Positions 8,536-16,692 of a stretch of 60,678 nucleotides of DNA are shown here, piece by piece. Each line of letters begins with the position of its first letter. Within the stretch, counting starts at the first letter, position 1. The position numbers were made by a program, and so were the translations under genes. The notes below the pieces were generated by a model, which saw nothing but the letters and a program-made list of their open reading frames with translations, ran no database searches and had not been told where the DNA came from. The DNA comes from Pseudolactococcus piscium. GTDB lineage: Bacteria; Bacillota; Bacilli; Lactobacillales; Streptococcaceae. The stretch covers positions 1-60,678 of the forward strand of contig NZ_JXJW01000018.1 of the NCBI RefSeq assembly GCF_002441695.1, given 5' to 3'.

Positions 8536-9633
8536 TTAAGCAGTCAATTCTGCGAAAATCGCTTTGACTGTTGTAATTTCATTAATTTTATAGCCATTCG
8601 TACCTGAGAAGATTAGGCCCATATCTGTATTATGTTCTACAGAGTTAAGCAAGGCTTCACTGATACAGTAAGGGATTGTTTTGCGGTCACATAATTTAAC
8701 CTGTAAACAGTTTAAACATTTAGCGATTGGAATAATCGGTGTTTTAGGTGCAGCTTGTGCTTTATAATCTGTTACACCTGCTGAAATTGTTTCCGTAAAT
8801 TTGTTATCGATTGCACGACCTGGCAAGCCAACTGGTGATGTCGTCAAATGGATATCATCTTCAGTCGCTTTTAAGAAGCGATCTTTGAAGTCATCTGGTG
8901 CATCACATTCTTCAGTACCGATAAAACGTGTCGCCATTTGAACGCCAGAACAGCCGAGATTTAGGTAATGCTCAATATCAGCACGATCCCATACGCCGCC
9001 AGCAAAGACAACAGGAATTTTTGTATCGAATTTTTCTTCGTATTCCTTAATGTGGGCGATGATTTTAACAACTTCATCATCCATAGTTTGCATGGCATGT
9101 TCAATTTCACTTGCTTTAAAACCGAGGTGACCACCGGCTTTAGGACCTTCGATGACAACAAAGTCAGCTGTCCGATTATATTTTTTTGCCCAGTTACGTA
9201 AGATAATCTTAGCAGCTTTAACTGAAGAGACGATTGGGGCAATTTTAGTTTTGGCATTGCCGACAAGTTCAGGTAAATTCATCGGTAAACCAGCACCAGA
9301 GATGATGACATCAGCTCCAGCTTCAACGGTTGCCTTAACAACTTCGTCATAGCGGAAACTTGCGACCATGACGTTAAAGCCTAGGATACCACCTTTTGCA
9401 AAACTACGTGCTTTATCAAGCTGTTTCTTGATTGTTTGCAAGTTAGTTCTGACTGAAGCACGTTGAAATTTTTCTTCTTGAAAACCAATTTGAGCAGTTG
9501 ATAGAATGCCGATACCGCCTTGAGCAGCGACACTTCCTGCCAGTCTATTTAGGGAGATACCAATACCCATACCACCTTGGATGACAGGGATTTTGGCTGT
9601 TAAGTCGCCTATTTTTAATTCTGGTAGATTCAT
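8536..9633 (-). CDS. Nitronate monooxygenase-family flavoprotein (FabK-like)
   Basis: 365 residues, FMN TIM-barrel protein of the 2-nitropropane dioxygenase/FabK superfamily. Seen: N-terminal IPVIQGGMGIGIS, the FMN-binding GPKAGGHLGF and the phosphate loop VVFAGGVWDRADIE...GVQMATRF. It is longer than FabK and has a C-terminal tail with four Cys (CLNCLQVKLCDRKTIPYC) that FabK of this window lacks. The start is fixed by AAGGAAG 5 bases before ATG. It is transcribed divergently from fabT. It may be a nitronate monooxygenase or another flavin reductase, and its position beside the fab cluster leaves a lipid role possible but unproven. Confidence 0.85.
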   Translation of the reverse strand: MNLPELKIGDLTAKIPVIQGGMGIGISLNRLAGSVAAQGGIGILSTAQIGFQEEKFQRASVRTNLQTIKKQLDKARSFAKGGILGFNVMVASFRYDEVVKATVEAGADVIISGAGLPMNLPELVGNAKTKIAPIVSSVKAAKIILRNWAKKYNRTADFVVIEGPKAGGHLGFKASEIEHAMQTMDDEVVKIIAHIKEYEEKFDTKIPVVFAGGVWDRADIEHYLNLGCSGVQMATRFIGTEECDAPDDFKDRFLKATEDDIHLTTSPVGLPGRAIDNKFTETISAGVTDYKAQAAPKTPIIPIAKCLNCLQVKLCDRKTIPYCISEALLNSVEHNTDMGLIFSGTNGYKINEITTVKAIFAELTA

Positions 9634-9667
9634 TTTTTCTTCCTTAAGTTTTAAGTATTTAGATCCG

Positions 9668-9704
9668 TATATAGTTTTAGAAACTAGATGTACTAAACTA
9701 TATA
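9668..9704. repeat. 10-bp inverted repeat in leader of the flavoprotein gene
   Basis: TATATAGTTT (9668-9677) and AAACTATATA (9695-9704) are a perfect inverted repeat with a 17-base spacer, between the -10 and the ribosome site of the minus-strand gene. It may be an operator or a leader hairpin. Confidence 0.5.
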
Positions 9705-9708
9705 ACTT

Positions 9709-9736
9709 ATTTTATCAAACTTTTAGCGTTTGTCAA
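9709..9736 (-). promoter_or_regulatory. Promoter of the flavoprotein gene
   Basis: On the minus strand TTGACA (9736-9731), a 16-base spacer, then TAAAAT (9714-9709). Confidence 0.65.
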
Positions 9737-9788
9737 ACGATATGTTTATAAATAAGCTGTGCAAGTCAAAGTTAGTTATTCAAAAATC

Positions 9789-9817
9789 TTGACAGTCGAA
9801 AAAAAACTTGATATAAT
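9789..9817 (+). promoter_or_regulatory. fabT promoter (consensus sigma-A)
   Basis: TTGACA (9789-9794), a 17-base spacer and TATAAT (9812-9817): a perfect consensus promoter about 50 bases before fabT. Confidence 0.85.
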
Positions 9818-9845
9818 TTGAAAGTCAAACAACTTGATAATCAAA
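9817..9845 (+). promoter_or_regulatory. Two tandem FabT boxes
   Basis: Box 1 TTTGA-AAG-TCAAA (9817-9829) starts at the last base of the -10 element. Box 2 CTTGA-TAA-TCAAA (9833-9845) follows with centres 16 bases apart. Both share the TTTGA-N3-TCAAA pattern seen perfectly before fabK. FabT of streptococci is known to repress its own promoter, and here repression by blocking the start site is inferred. Confidence 0.75.
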
Positions 9846-9867
9846 ACTATTATATAAGGAGCATGTG

Positions 9868-10308
9868 TTGGCAGTAGATTACACAAAAATAAATCAATAT
9901 CTAACGCACATCTTTAATAATGTCCTGATTATTGAAGAGGCAGCCTTACGGTCATCTCGATTTTCAGATGTATCGATTAAGGAGATGCATACACTTGATA
10001 GTATAGGTGAAGCAAAAGTGACAACCCCGAGTGATATTGCAAAAGATCTGATGTTGACGGTTGGTACGGTTACCGTGTCGCTTAATCGGTTAGAGAAAAA
10101 GGGCTATATAGAACGCTATCGTAGTGAGAGTGATCGTCGTGTCGTCCATGTTTCTTTATCACAACGTGGTCGCTTGCTCTATCGCCTGCATCGAAAATTT
10201 CATCAAAAGATGGTGAAACGGTTTGTAGCAGATCTGCCAGAAGATTCAGTAGAGATTCTACAGACAGGATTGGAAAATCTTCACACTTTTTTGGAGGAAA
10301 TTAGATGA
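9868..10308 (+). CDS. fabT: FabT, MarR-family repressor of fatty acid synthesis
   Basis: 146 residues, winged-helix DNA-binding protein. In streptococci FabT represses the fab genes with acyl-ACP as co-repressor. Highly conserved segments are seen: [18 protein letters not shown], the recognition-helix region [20 protein letters not shown] and the wing [12 protein letters not shown]. The AAGGAG at 9856-9861 is 6 bases from TTG 9868 but only 3 from GTG 9865, so TTG is preferred. An ATG at 9863 is out of frame. The stop overlaps the fabH start by ATGA. Confidence 0.93.
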   Translation: MAVDYTKINQYLTHIFNNVLIIEEAALRSSRFSDVSIKEMHTLDSIGEAKVTTPSDIAKDLMLTVGTVTVSLNRLEKKGYIERYRSESDRRVVHVSLSQRGRLLYRLHRKFHQKMVKRFVADLPEDSVEILQTGLENLHTFLEEIR

Positions 10309-11285
10309 GTTTTGGCAAGATCACGGCAGTTGCACACTATGCACCTGAGCAAGTCGTGACAAATGAAGATTTAACTAAGGTTATGGACACCTCGGATGAA
10401 TGGATCAAGTCACGAACAGGTATTGAACAGAGACATATTTCATCAAATGAGAATACGTCTGATCTGGCGACTAAGGTTGGTCAACAGTTATTAGCACAAA
10501 GTAAGCTGACAGCTGAAGCAATCGATTTTATCATCGTAGCAACGATTTCACCAGATGCTAGTATGCCCAGTACGGCAAGTCTGGTACAGGCCAAACTAGG
10601 TGCTGTAAACGCCTTTGCCTTTGATTTGACTGCGGCTTGCAGTGGCTTTATCTATGCCTTGTCTGTTGCAGACAAACTAATGACAAGTGGTGTTTATAAA
10701 AATGGGATTGTGATCGGGGCCGAAGTGTTATCTAAGGTTGTCGATTGGTCTGATAGAGCAACGAGTGTCCTATTCGGAGATGGGGCTGGTGGTGTCTTAC
10801 TTCAGTCCTCAATGCAAGGGCCTATGCTCTTGTCTGAATCTCTTAAATCAGACGGTAGTCGCTCTCAGAGTTTAACGAGCAACTTAACGCAACCCAACTC
10901 ACCATTTTCAAAAGCTACTCAAGCCAATGACTTGTTTCTGAAGATGGATGGTCGTGCTATATTTGATTTTGCAGTACGTGATGTGCCAAAAAATATTTTG
11001 GAGACGCTTGAAAAAGCAGAACTTAATCTAGAAACAGTAGATTATTTTCTTTTGCACCAAGCCAATTCAAGAATTTTAGATAAAATGGCGCGCAAAATCA
11101 AGGCAGATCGCTCAAAATTCCTGCAAAATATGCAGGAATATGGTAACACGAGTGCAGCAAGCATACCGATTCTCTTGTCAGAAGCGGTGGCCTCAGGCAC
11201 GATCAAATTAGATGGGACACAAAAAATAGTCCTAACTGGTTTTGGTGGTGGCTTGACATGGGGCACAGTTGTTGTTAAAATTTAA
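10305..11285 (+). CDS. fabH: Beta-ketoacyl-ACP synthase III
   Basis: 326 residues. It starts each fatty acid by condensing acetyl- or branched acyl-CoA with malonyl-ACP. The catalytic triad is visible: Cys112 in LTAACSGF, His251 in LLHQANSR, Asn281 in YGNTSAAS. The start overlaps the fabT stop by four bases, so translation is probably coupled. Standard length. Confidence 0.96.
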   Translation: MSFGKITAVAHYAPEQVVTNEDLTKVMDTSDEWIKSRTGIEQRHISSNENTSDLATKVGQQLLAQSKLTAEAIDFIIVATISPDASMPSTASLVQAKLGAVNAFAFDLTAACSGFIYALSVADKLMTSGVYKNGIVIGAEVLSKVVDWSDRATSVLFGDGAGGVLLQSSMQGPMLLSESLKSDGSRSQSLTSNLTQPNSPFSKATQANDLFLKMDGRAIFDFAVRDVPKNILETLEKAELNLETVDYFLLHQANSRILDKMARKIKADRSKFLQNMQEYGNTSAASIPILLSEAVASGTIKLDGTQKIVLTGFGGGLTWGTVVVKI

Positions 11286-11370
11286 GTAATACTGATTAAA
11301 GGTGTTTTCAAAGTTCGTAAACTTCGGAATACCTTCATTATATAAAAATAGAAAAATTGGAGATTTAATC

Positions 11371-11598
11371 ATGTCTGTATTTGAAAAAGTTCAAGAAATT
11401 ATTGTTGAAGAACTCGGTAAAGAAGCAAGTGAAATTTCACTTGAAACATCATTTGAGTCACTTGATGCTGACTCACTTGACATCTTCCAAATTATTAACG
11501 AAATTGAAGATGAATACGATATCGCAATCGAAACTGAAGATGGCTTAAACACCGTAGGTGACTTAGTCAAATTCGTAGATGCGAAAATTGCTGAATAA
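11371..11598 (+). CDS. acpP: Acyl carrier protein
   Basis: 75 residues, strongly acidic four-helix carrier. The phosphopantetheine attachment Ser35 lies in the DADSLD motif. Start chosen at ATG 11371 with GGAG about 8 bases before. The frame is open further upstream but that adds non-ACP residues. The 85 bases between fabH and acpP contain a small AAGTT/AACTT hairpin. A terminator-like hairpin follows, separating it from fabK. Confidence 0.96.
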   Translation: MSVFEKVQEIIVEELGKEASEISLETSFESLDADSLDIFQIINEIEDEYDIAIETEDGLNTVGDLVKFVDAKIAE

Positions 11599-11600
11599 TA

Positions 11601-11637
11601 AAAATTCTGAGAGCGTGTGAGCGTTCTCAAAATTTTT
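11601..11637 (+). terminator. Terminator/attenuator after acpP
   Basis: AAAATTCTGAGAGCG pairs with the segment ending TTCTCAAAATTTT (one mismatch, one G-U), followed by T5. It would end or reduce fabT-fabH-acpP transcripts before the separate fabK promoter region. Confidence 0.7.
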
Positions 11638-11647
11638 ACTCCCTAGT

Positions 11648-11664
11648 AGTTTGATTGTCAAACT
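11648..11664 (+). promoter_or_regulatory. Perfect FabT box upstream of fabK
   Basis: AGTTTGATTGTCAAACT is a perfect 7-3-7 palindrome, 23 bases before the fabK ATG. It fits the known FabT recognition pattern, and FabT is known to bind before both fabT and fabK in streptococci. I could not find clear -35/-10 hexamers beside it. Confidence 0.85.
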
Positions 11665-11687
11665 ATTTGAAAATAAAAAGACATAAC

Positions 11688-12644
11688 ATGAAAACTAAAA
11701 TAACTGAACTACTCAACATTGAATATCCCATCTTCCAAGGCGGTATGGCCTGGATCGCTGATGGCGATCTTGCAGGAGCTGTCTCTAAAGCAGGCGGTTT
11801 TGGTATTATCGGCGGCGGTAATGCGCCAAAAGAAATCGTTAAAGGTCATATTAAACGGATTAGAGAAATTACAGACAAACCGTTTGCCGTGAATGTCATG
11901 CTGCATTCTCCTTTCGTTGATGATATCGTAGATCTTGTGATTGAAGAAGGTGTCAAGGTCGTGACGACAGGAGCTGGCTCTCCTAAAAAATACATGGATC
12001 GCTTTAAGGCTGCTGGTATGATCGTCATTCCAGTTGTTGCAAGTGTTGCGCAAGCTAAATCTATGTCGCGTATTGGCGTTGATGCCATTGTCGCAGAAGG
12101 CATGGAAGGTGGCGGTCATATCGGTCAACTGACAACGATGACCTTAGTTCGCCAAGTCTCAGATGCTGTCGACTTGCCTGTCATTGCTGCAGGTGGTATT
12201 GCTGATGGTAAAGGGATGGCTGCTGGCTTCATGTTAGGCGCTGATGCGGTTCAAGTCGGTACACGTTTTATCGTAGCGACAGAATCAAATGCCCACCAAA
12301 ATTATAAAGACAAAGTGTTGAAAGCCAAAGATATTTCAACAGTTGTTTCAGCGAGCCATTTTGGTCATGCGGTTCGTGCCATTAAAAATCAATTAACAAA
12401 AGATTTTGAACAAGCTGAATTAGCGGCCTTTAAACAAGAAGACCCTGATTTATCTGTGTTTGAGGAAATGGGTGCAGGCAAATTACCTGCTTCAGTTATT
12501 CATGGTGATGTTGATAATGGGTCAGTTATGGCAGGCCAAATTTCTGGTTTAGTCCGTAAAGAAGAAAGTGTTGAAGACATCATTTTAGACTTATACAACG
12601 GATTCCAAGCGGAAATTAAAGCGTCTGTTAAGTGGTTAGATTAA
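11688..12644 (+). CDS. fabK: Enoyl-ACP reductase II, FabK
   Basis: 318 residues, FMN-dependent enoyl-ACP reductase that completes each elongation cycle and replaces FabI. Seen: IEYPIFQGGMAWIA, the catalytic-loop EGMEGGGHIGQL with the conserved His, and the FMN phosphate site IAAGGIADGKG...GADAVQVGTRF. ATG 11688 matches the usual FabK N-terminus (MKTKITELL). No strong ribosome site is visible before it. An in-frame TTG at 11655 would lie inside the FabT box. Confidence 0.95.
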   Translation: MKTKITELLNIEYPIFQGGMAWIADGDLAGAVSKAGGFGIIGGGNAPKEIVKGHIKRIREITDKPFAVNVMLHSPFVDDIVDLVIEEGVKVVTTGAGSPKKYMDRFKAAGMIVIPVVASVAQAKSMSRIGVDAIVAEGMEGGGHIGQLTTMTLVRQVSDAVDLPVIAAGGIADGKGMAAGFMLGADAVQVGTRFIVATESNAHQNYKDKVLKAKDISTVVSASHFGHAVRAIKNQLTKDFEQAELAAFKQEDPDLSVFEEMGAGKLPASVIHGDVDNGSVMAGQISGLVRKEESVEDIILDLYNGFQAEIKASVKWLD

Positions 12645-12657
12645 GATAATATATAAG

Positions 12658-12711
12658 GAAACTTTTGTACGAAACGATACTCGCATACGCTAGTCTCGGT
12701 ACTTAAGTTTC
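12658..12711 (+). other. Long hairpin in the fabK-fabD intercistronic region
   Basis: GAAACTTTTGTAC (12658-12670) pairs with GTACTTAAGTTTC (12699-12711) at 11 of 13 positions, and the enclosed 28 bases can form a second imperfect stem. There is no T-run after it, so it is not a simple terminator. It may be an RNA processing or stability element. Confidence 0.55.
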
Positions 12712-12733
12712 TATTAAAATAGTGGAGTAAATA

Positions 12734-13654
12734 ATGACTAAAACTGGTCTTTTATTTGCGGGTCAGGGTGCTCAGAAATTGGGTATGGCTCGTGATTTAT
12801 ATGATAATTTTGATAGTGTCAAAAAAACCTATGATGAAGCGTCTGAAATTTTGGGCTATGATTTGCGTCAGTTGATTGATCAGGATGCTGAAAAACTAGC
12901 TGAAACCAAATATACACAGCCTGCGATTTTGACAACCTCAGTTGCCATTTTGCGGTTACTTGACTCGCAAGGTGTTACCTATGATGTCGTGGCCGGCCTA
13001 TCTTTAGGAGAATATTCAGCCTTAGTGGCAAGTGGTAGTCTTGCATTTGCTGATGCCTTAAAACTCGTTGCAAAACGTGGTCAGTATATGGCAGAAGCCG
13101 CACCTACAGGCTCAGGTAAGATGGTGGCAGTGATGAACACAAGTTCTGATGTCATTGAAGTAGCATGTCAAACAGCCTCTGTAAAAGGCATTGTCAGCCC
13201 TGCAAATTACAATACACCAGCACAGATTGTTATTGGTGGTGAAGTTGCAGCAGTTGATGAAGCGATGGCCTTACTCACAGAAGCTGGTGTCAAAAGAATG
13301 ATTCTTTTAAACGTATCAGGACCATTTCACACAGCCTTGCTTAAACCAGCATCTGATAAGTTAGCGGTCGAACTTGAAAAAGTTGACTTTCATGACTTCA
13401 AGAAACCTTTGATATCTAACACAACTGCTCAGGTAATGTCATTTGAAGAAATCAAATCACTTCTGACACGTCAAGTCATGGAACCAGTCAAATTTTATGA
13501 ATCAATTGATACGATGTTAGCACTCGGTGTCACAGACTTTATTGAAATTGGGCCAGGTAAAGTCTTATCTGGGTTTATCAAGAAAATCGATAAGACTGTA
13601 GGCATGAAACAGGTTGATGACTTGGCTTCGCTAAACGCACTTTTGGAGAAATAA
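12734..13654 (+). CDS. fabD: Malonyl-CoA:ACP transacylase
   Basis: 306 residues. It moves malonate from CoA to ACP. Nucleophile Ser90 in GLSLGEYSA, catalytic His199 in SGPFHTALL, and the N-terminal GQGAQ motif are present. Ribosome site GTGGAG before ATG. Ends 4 bases before fabG. Confidence 0.96.
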   Translation: MTKTGLLFAGQGAQKLGMARDLYDNFDSVKKTYDEASEILGYDLRQLIDQDAEKLAETKYTQPAILTTSVAILRLLDSQGVTYDVVAGLSLGEYSALVASGSLAFADALKLVAKRGQYMAEAAPTGSGKMVAVMNTSSDVIEVACQTASVKGIVSPANYNTPAQIVIGGEVAAVDEAMALLTEAGVKRMILLNVSGPFHTALLKPASDKLAVELEKVDFHDFKKPLISNTTAQVMSFEEIKSLLTRQVMEPVKFYESIDTMLALGVTDFIEIGPGKVLSGFIKKIDKTVGMKQVDDLASLNALLEK

Positions 13655-13658
13655 TATA

Positions 13659-14390
13659 ATGGAAATTACAAATAAGAACGTCTTTATTTCTGGATCAACA
13701 CGTGGTATTGGTCTAGCGATTGCCCATCATTTTGCGGCTAATGGTGCCAACATTATCCTTAATGGTCGCTCAGAAATAGCTGCAGATTTGCTTGCTAGTT
13801 TTGATCAATATGGGGTAAAAGTGAGTGGTGTTTCAGGTGATGTTAGTGATTTTGATGACGCTAAACGCATGATTGATGAAGCAACAACTGCACTTGGTAG
13901 TGTTGATATTCTGATTAATAATGCAGGGATTACTGCTGATAAATTAATGCTTAAAATGACAGCAGATGATTTTGAAAAAGTGCTAAAAATCAACCTAACG
14001 GGTGCTTTTAACATGACACAGGCTGTTTTGAAACCGATGACTAAAGCGCGCCAAGGTGCGATTATCAATATGACCTCTGTTGTCGGTTTGATGGGAAATA
14101 TCGGTCAAGCAAACTATGCTGCTTCAAAAGCTGGTTTGATTGGTCTGACAAAATCAGTGGCTCGTGAAGTTGCTGGCCGTAATATTCGTGTTAATGCCAT
14201 TGCACCAGGCTTTATCGAAAGTGATATGACAGATGTCTTATCTGATAAAGTGAAGGATGCGATGAAAGCGCAAATTCCAATGAAACGTTTTGGTAATACT
14301 GAGGAAATTGCAACAACTGCATTATTCCTTGCTAGCCAAGAATATATTACTGGGCAAACAATCGCCATCGATGGCGGGATGAGCATGTAG
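13659..14390 (+). CDS. fabG: 3-oxoacyl-ACP reductase
   Basis: 243 residues, NADPH-dependent short-chain dehydrogenase. Seen: cofactor motif GSTRGIG (12-18), NNAG (87-90), and catalytic Ser140, Tyr153, Lys157 (YAASK). The C-terminal end TIAIDGGMSM is typical of FabG. Nothing unusual. Confidence 0.96.
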   Translation: MEITNKNVFISGSTRGIGLAIAHHFAANGANIILNGRSEIAADLLASFDQYGVKVSGVSGDVSDFDDAKRMIDEATTALGSVDILINNAGITADKLMLKMTADDFEKVLKINLTGAFNMTQAVLKPMTKARQGAIINMTSVVGLMGNIGQANYAASKAGLIGLTKSVAREVAGRNIRVNAIAPGFIESDMTDVLSDKVKDAMKAQIPMKRFGNTEEIATTALFLASQEYITGQTIAIDGGMSM

Positions 14391-14437
14391 TAAGCACCTA
14401 TAACTAAAATAAGAAAATAGTTTGATACCTTGACATG

Positions 14438-14474
14438 AGAAGCTGATAGCTAGTTTTACTGGTTAACAGCTTCT
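14438..14474 (+). other. Strong hairpin between fabG and fabF
   Basis: AGAAGCTG (14438-14445) pairs with CAGCTTCT (14467-14474). Inside it TAGCTAGT pairs with ACTGGTTA using two G-U pairs, giving about 16 bp broken by one A-A mismatch, with a TTT loop. No T-run follows. Probably an intercistronic RNA element. Confidence 0.6.
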
Positions 14475-14527
14475 GTGCGTCTAACATAAAGGGATCAAAG
14501 CGAAAGATGAAGTGAGGAGTAAAATAT

Positions 14528-15775
14528 ATGACAAATCGTGTAGTTATCACAGGATACGGGATTACATCACCGATTGGCAATACCCCTGAAACATTTTGGA
14601 CAAATCTGCAAGCTGGTAACAGCGGGATTGATGCTATCACAAAATTTGATGCGACTGAGACAGGTATCACAGTAGCTGGAGAAGTCAAAGATTTTCCTTT
14701 TGATAAGTATTTTGTCCATAAAGATAAAAAACGGATGGATACCTTTAGTATCTATGCTGTTTATGCTGCCTTAGAAGCGCTAAGCATGGCTGGTATCGAC
14801 ACTGAAGATGGGTCGATTGATAATGACCGTTTTGGTGCGATTATCGGCTCTGGTATTGGTGGCTTACCTGTCATTCAAGAACAAGGTGCACGTCTGGCTA
14901 CACGTGGTCCTAAACGGATTGCGCCACTTTTTGTACCGCTTTCTATCGCTAATATGGCGACAGGAAATGTTGCCTTGCGTGTTAAAGCAAGCGGTGTTAG
15001 CCGTGCTGAAGTAACAGCATGTGCAGCAGGAACAAATGCTATCGGGTCAGCTTTTCGTGAAATTAAACACGGCTATGCAGATATCATGTTAGCTGGTGGT
15101 ACAGAAGCTGCGATCTGTGATTTGGGTGTCGGTGGGTTTGCTAATTTAACAGCCCTAACGAAAGAGACAGATCCAAAACGTGCCTCTATTCCTTTTGATA
15201 AAAATCGGTCTGGTTTCGTATTGGGAGAAGGTTCAGGTATCTTAGTACTTGAAAGCCTAGAACATGCTCAAAAACGTGGTGCAACGATTTTGGCTGAGAT
15301 TGTGGGCTATGGCTCAACAAATGATGCCCATCACATGACAACACCATTGCCAGAAGGCTCTGGTGCTGCTAAAGCCATGCAACTAGCCCTTGATGAAGCA
15401 GGAATTCAAGCAAGCGAAGTGGGCTATATTAACGCACACGGTACATCAACACAAGCCAATGAAAAAGGCGAAGCACTTGCCATTCATACTGTTTTTGGGG
15501 ATGATGAAAATGTCTTAGTTTCTTCTACAAAAGCCTTAACTGGCCATGCACTTGGTGCTGCTGGTGGGATTGAAGCAATCGCGACACTACAAGCAATTCA
15601 ACATCAATATGCGCCTGTCAATGCTGGTACAACAGAACTTGATGAGAACACATCAATTATTAATGTGGTACTGGGCCAAGGTAAAAAACATGATATCAAC
15701 TATGCTATTTCCAATTCACTTGGTTTTGGTGGGCATAATGCTGTCATCGCACTTAAAAAATGGGAAGGTGAATAA
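14528..15775 (+). CDS. fabF: Beta-ketoacyl-ACP synthase II
   Basis: 415 residues, elongating condensing enzyme of the thiolase fold. The Cys-His-His triad is Cys165 (TACAAGTN), His304 (NAHGTST) and His340 (GHALGAAGG). Good ribosome site GAGGAG before ATG 14528. It is preceded by a 137-base gap with a hairpin, longer than other gaps in this operon. Confidence 0.96.
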   Translation: MTNRVVITGYGITSPIGNTPETFWTNLQAGNSGIDAITKFDATETGITVAGEVKDFPFDKYFVHKDKKRMDTFSIYAVYAALEALSMAGIDTEDGSIDNDRFGAIIGSGIGGLPVIQEQGARLATRGPKRIAPLFVPLSIANMATGNVALRVKASGVSRAEVTACAAGTNAIGSAFREIKHGYADIMLAGGTEAAICDLGVGGFANLTALTKETDPKRASIPFDKNRSGFVLGEGSGILVLESLEHAQKRGATILAEIVGYGSTNDAHHMTTPLPEGSGAAKAMQLALDEAGIQASEVGYINAHGTSTQANEKGEALAIHTVFGDDENVLVSSTKALTGHALGAAGGIEAIATLQAIQHQYAPVNAGTTELDENTSIINVVLGQGKKHDINYAISNSLGFGGHNAVIALKKWEGE

Positions 15776-15780
15776 GCAAA

Positions 15781-16257
15781 ATGTCTATCCAAATCAATGA
15801 AGTAAAAGACTTGATGTCACAGTTTGATGGGTCAAGCTTACGTGAATTTTCTTATGCAACATCAGAATTTAACTTGTCTTTCTCTAAAAATAACGGTGTG
15901 CCAGTCGCACCCCTAGCACCTAGTGCGCCTGCAGTGGGTGCTGAGGTGTCTCACACAGTTTCTGATACTAAGCCAACTGTTGCTGCAACAGCAGCACCAA
16001 GCGAAGCTGTTAGCCTTGCTGAAGGTGAGGTCGTTACAAGTCCACTCGTAGGTGTTGCTTATCTTAAACCAGCACCTGATAAATCGGATTTTGTTAGCGT
16101 CGGTGATTCAGTGAAAAAAGGGCAAACCTTACTGATTATTGAGGCCATGAAAGTGATGAACGAGATTCCAGCACCGCATGATGGCATCGTTACAGAAGTA
16201 CTCGTATCGGCTGAGGCTATGGTTGAGTATGGAGAGGAATTGGTCCGCATCAAATGA
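15781..16257 (+). CDS. accB: Biotin carboxyl carrier protein of acetyl-CoA carboxylase
   Basis: 158 residues. N-terminal helical region (1-35), an Ala/Pro-rich flexible linker (about 40-80), and a C-terminal biotinyl domain (about 84-158) with Lys124 in EAMKVMNEI. The [15 protein letters not shown] segment is the expected thumb region. Overlaps fabZ by ATGA. Confidence 0.96.
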   Translation: MSIQINEVKDLMSQFDGSSLREFSYATSEFNLSFSKNNGVPVAPLAPSAPAVGAEVSHTVSDTKPTVAATAAPSEAVSLAEGEVVTSPLVGVAYLKPAPDKSDFVSVGDSVKKGQTLLIIEAMKVMNEIPAPHDGIVTEVLVSAEAMVEYGEELVRIK

Positions 16258-16676
16258 TTGATATTAACCAAATAAAAGACGCCTTGCCACATCGCTATCC
16301 GATGTTACTTGTCGATCGCGTGTTGGAACATTCAGAAGACGAGATTACAGCCTTGAAGAATGTGACGATTAATGAACCTTTTTTCAATGGTCATTTTCCA
16401 GAGCATCCTGTGATGCCGGGTGTTTTGATCATGGAAGCTTTGGCTCAGGCAGCAGGCGTTTTAGAGCTATCAAGACCTGAAAATAAAGGTAAATTAGTCT
16501 TTTATGCGGGTATGGACGGTGTGAAATTTAAGAAGCAAGTTGTACCGGGTGATCAACTCATCCTACATGCTAAATTTATCAAACGTCGCGGACCAATTGC
16601 TGTTGTGGAAGCAAAAGCAACAGTTGACGGTAAGTTGGCAGCAAAAGGAACATTGACTTTTGCTATTGGCGAGTAA
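16254..16676 (+). CDS. fabZ: 3-hydroxyacyl-ACP dehydratase FabZ
   Basis: 140 residues, hotdog fold. Catalytic His47 in [12 protein letters not shown] and Glu61 in MEALAQAAG. Overlaps accB by four bases, so it is translationally coupled. Its placement between accB and accC is typical of streptococcal and lactococcal fab clusters. Confidence 0.96.
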   Translation: MIDINQIKDALPHRYPMLLVDRVLEHSEDEITALKNVTINEPFFNGHFPEHPVMPGVLIMEALAQAAGVLELSRPENKGKLVFYAGMDGVKFKKQVVPGDQLILHAKFIKRRGPIAVVEAKATVDGKLAAKGTLTFAIGE

Positions 16677-16692
16677 GTTAAAGGGTACTTAA

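Noticed and set aside
9715-9745. Possible FabT box before the flavoprotein gene
   Set aside because: GTTTGTCAAAC and AGTTTGA are present but not in the TTTGA-N3-TCAAA arrangement. Only half-sites can be seen.
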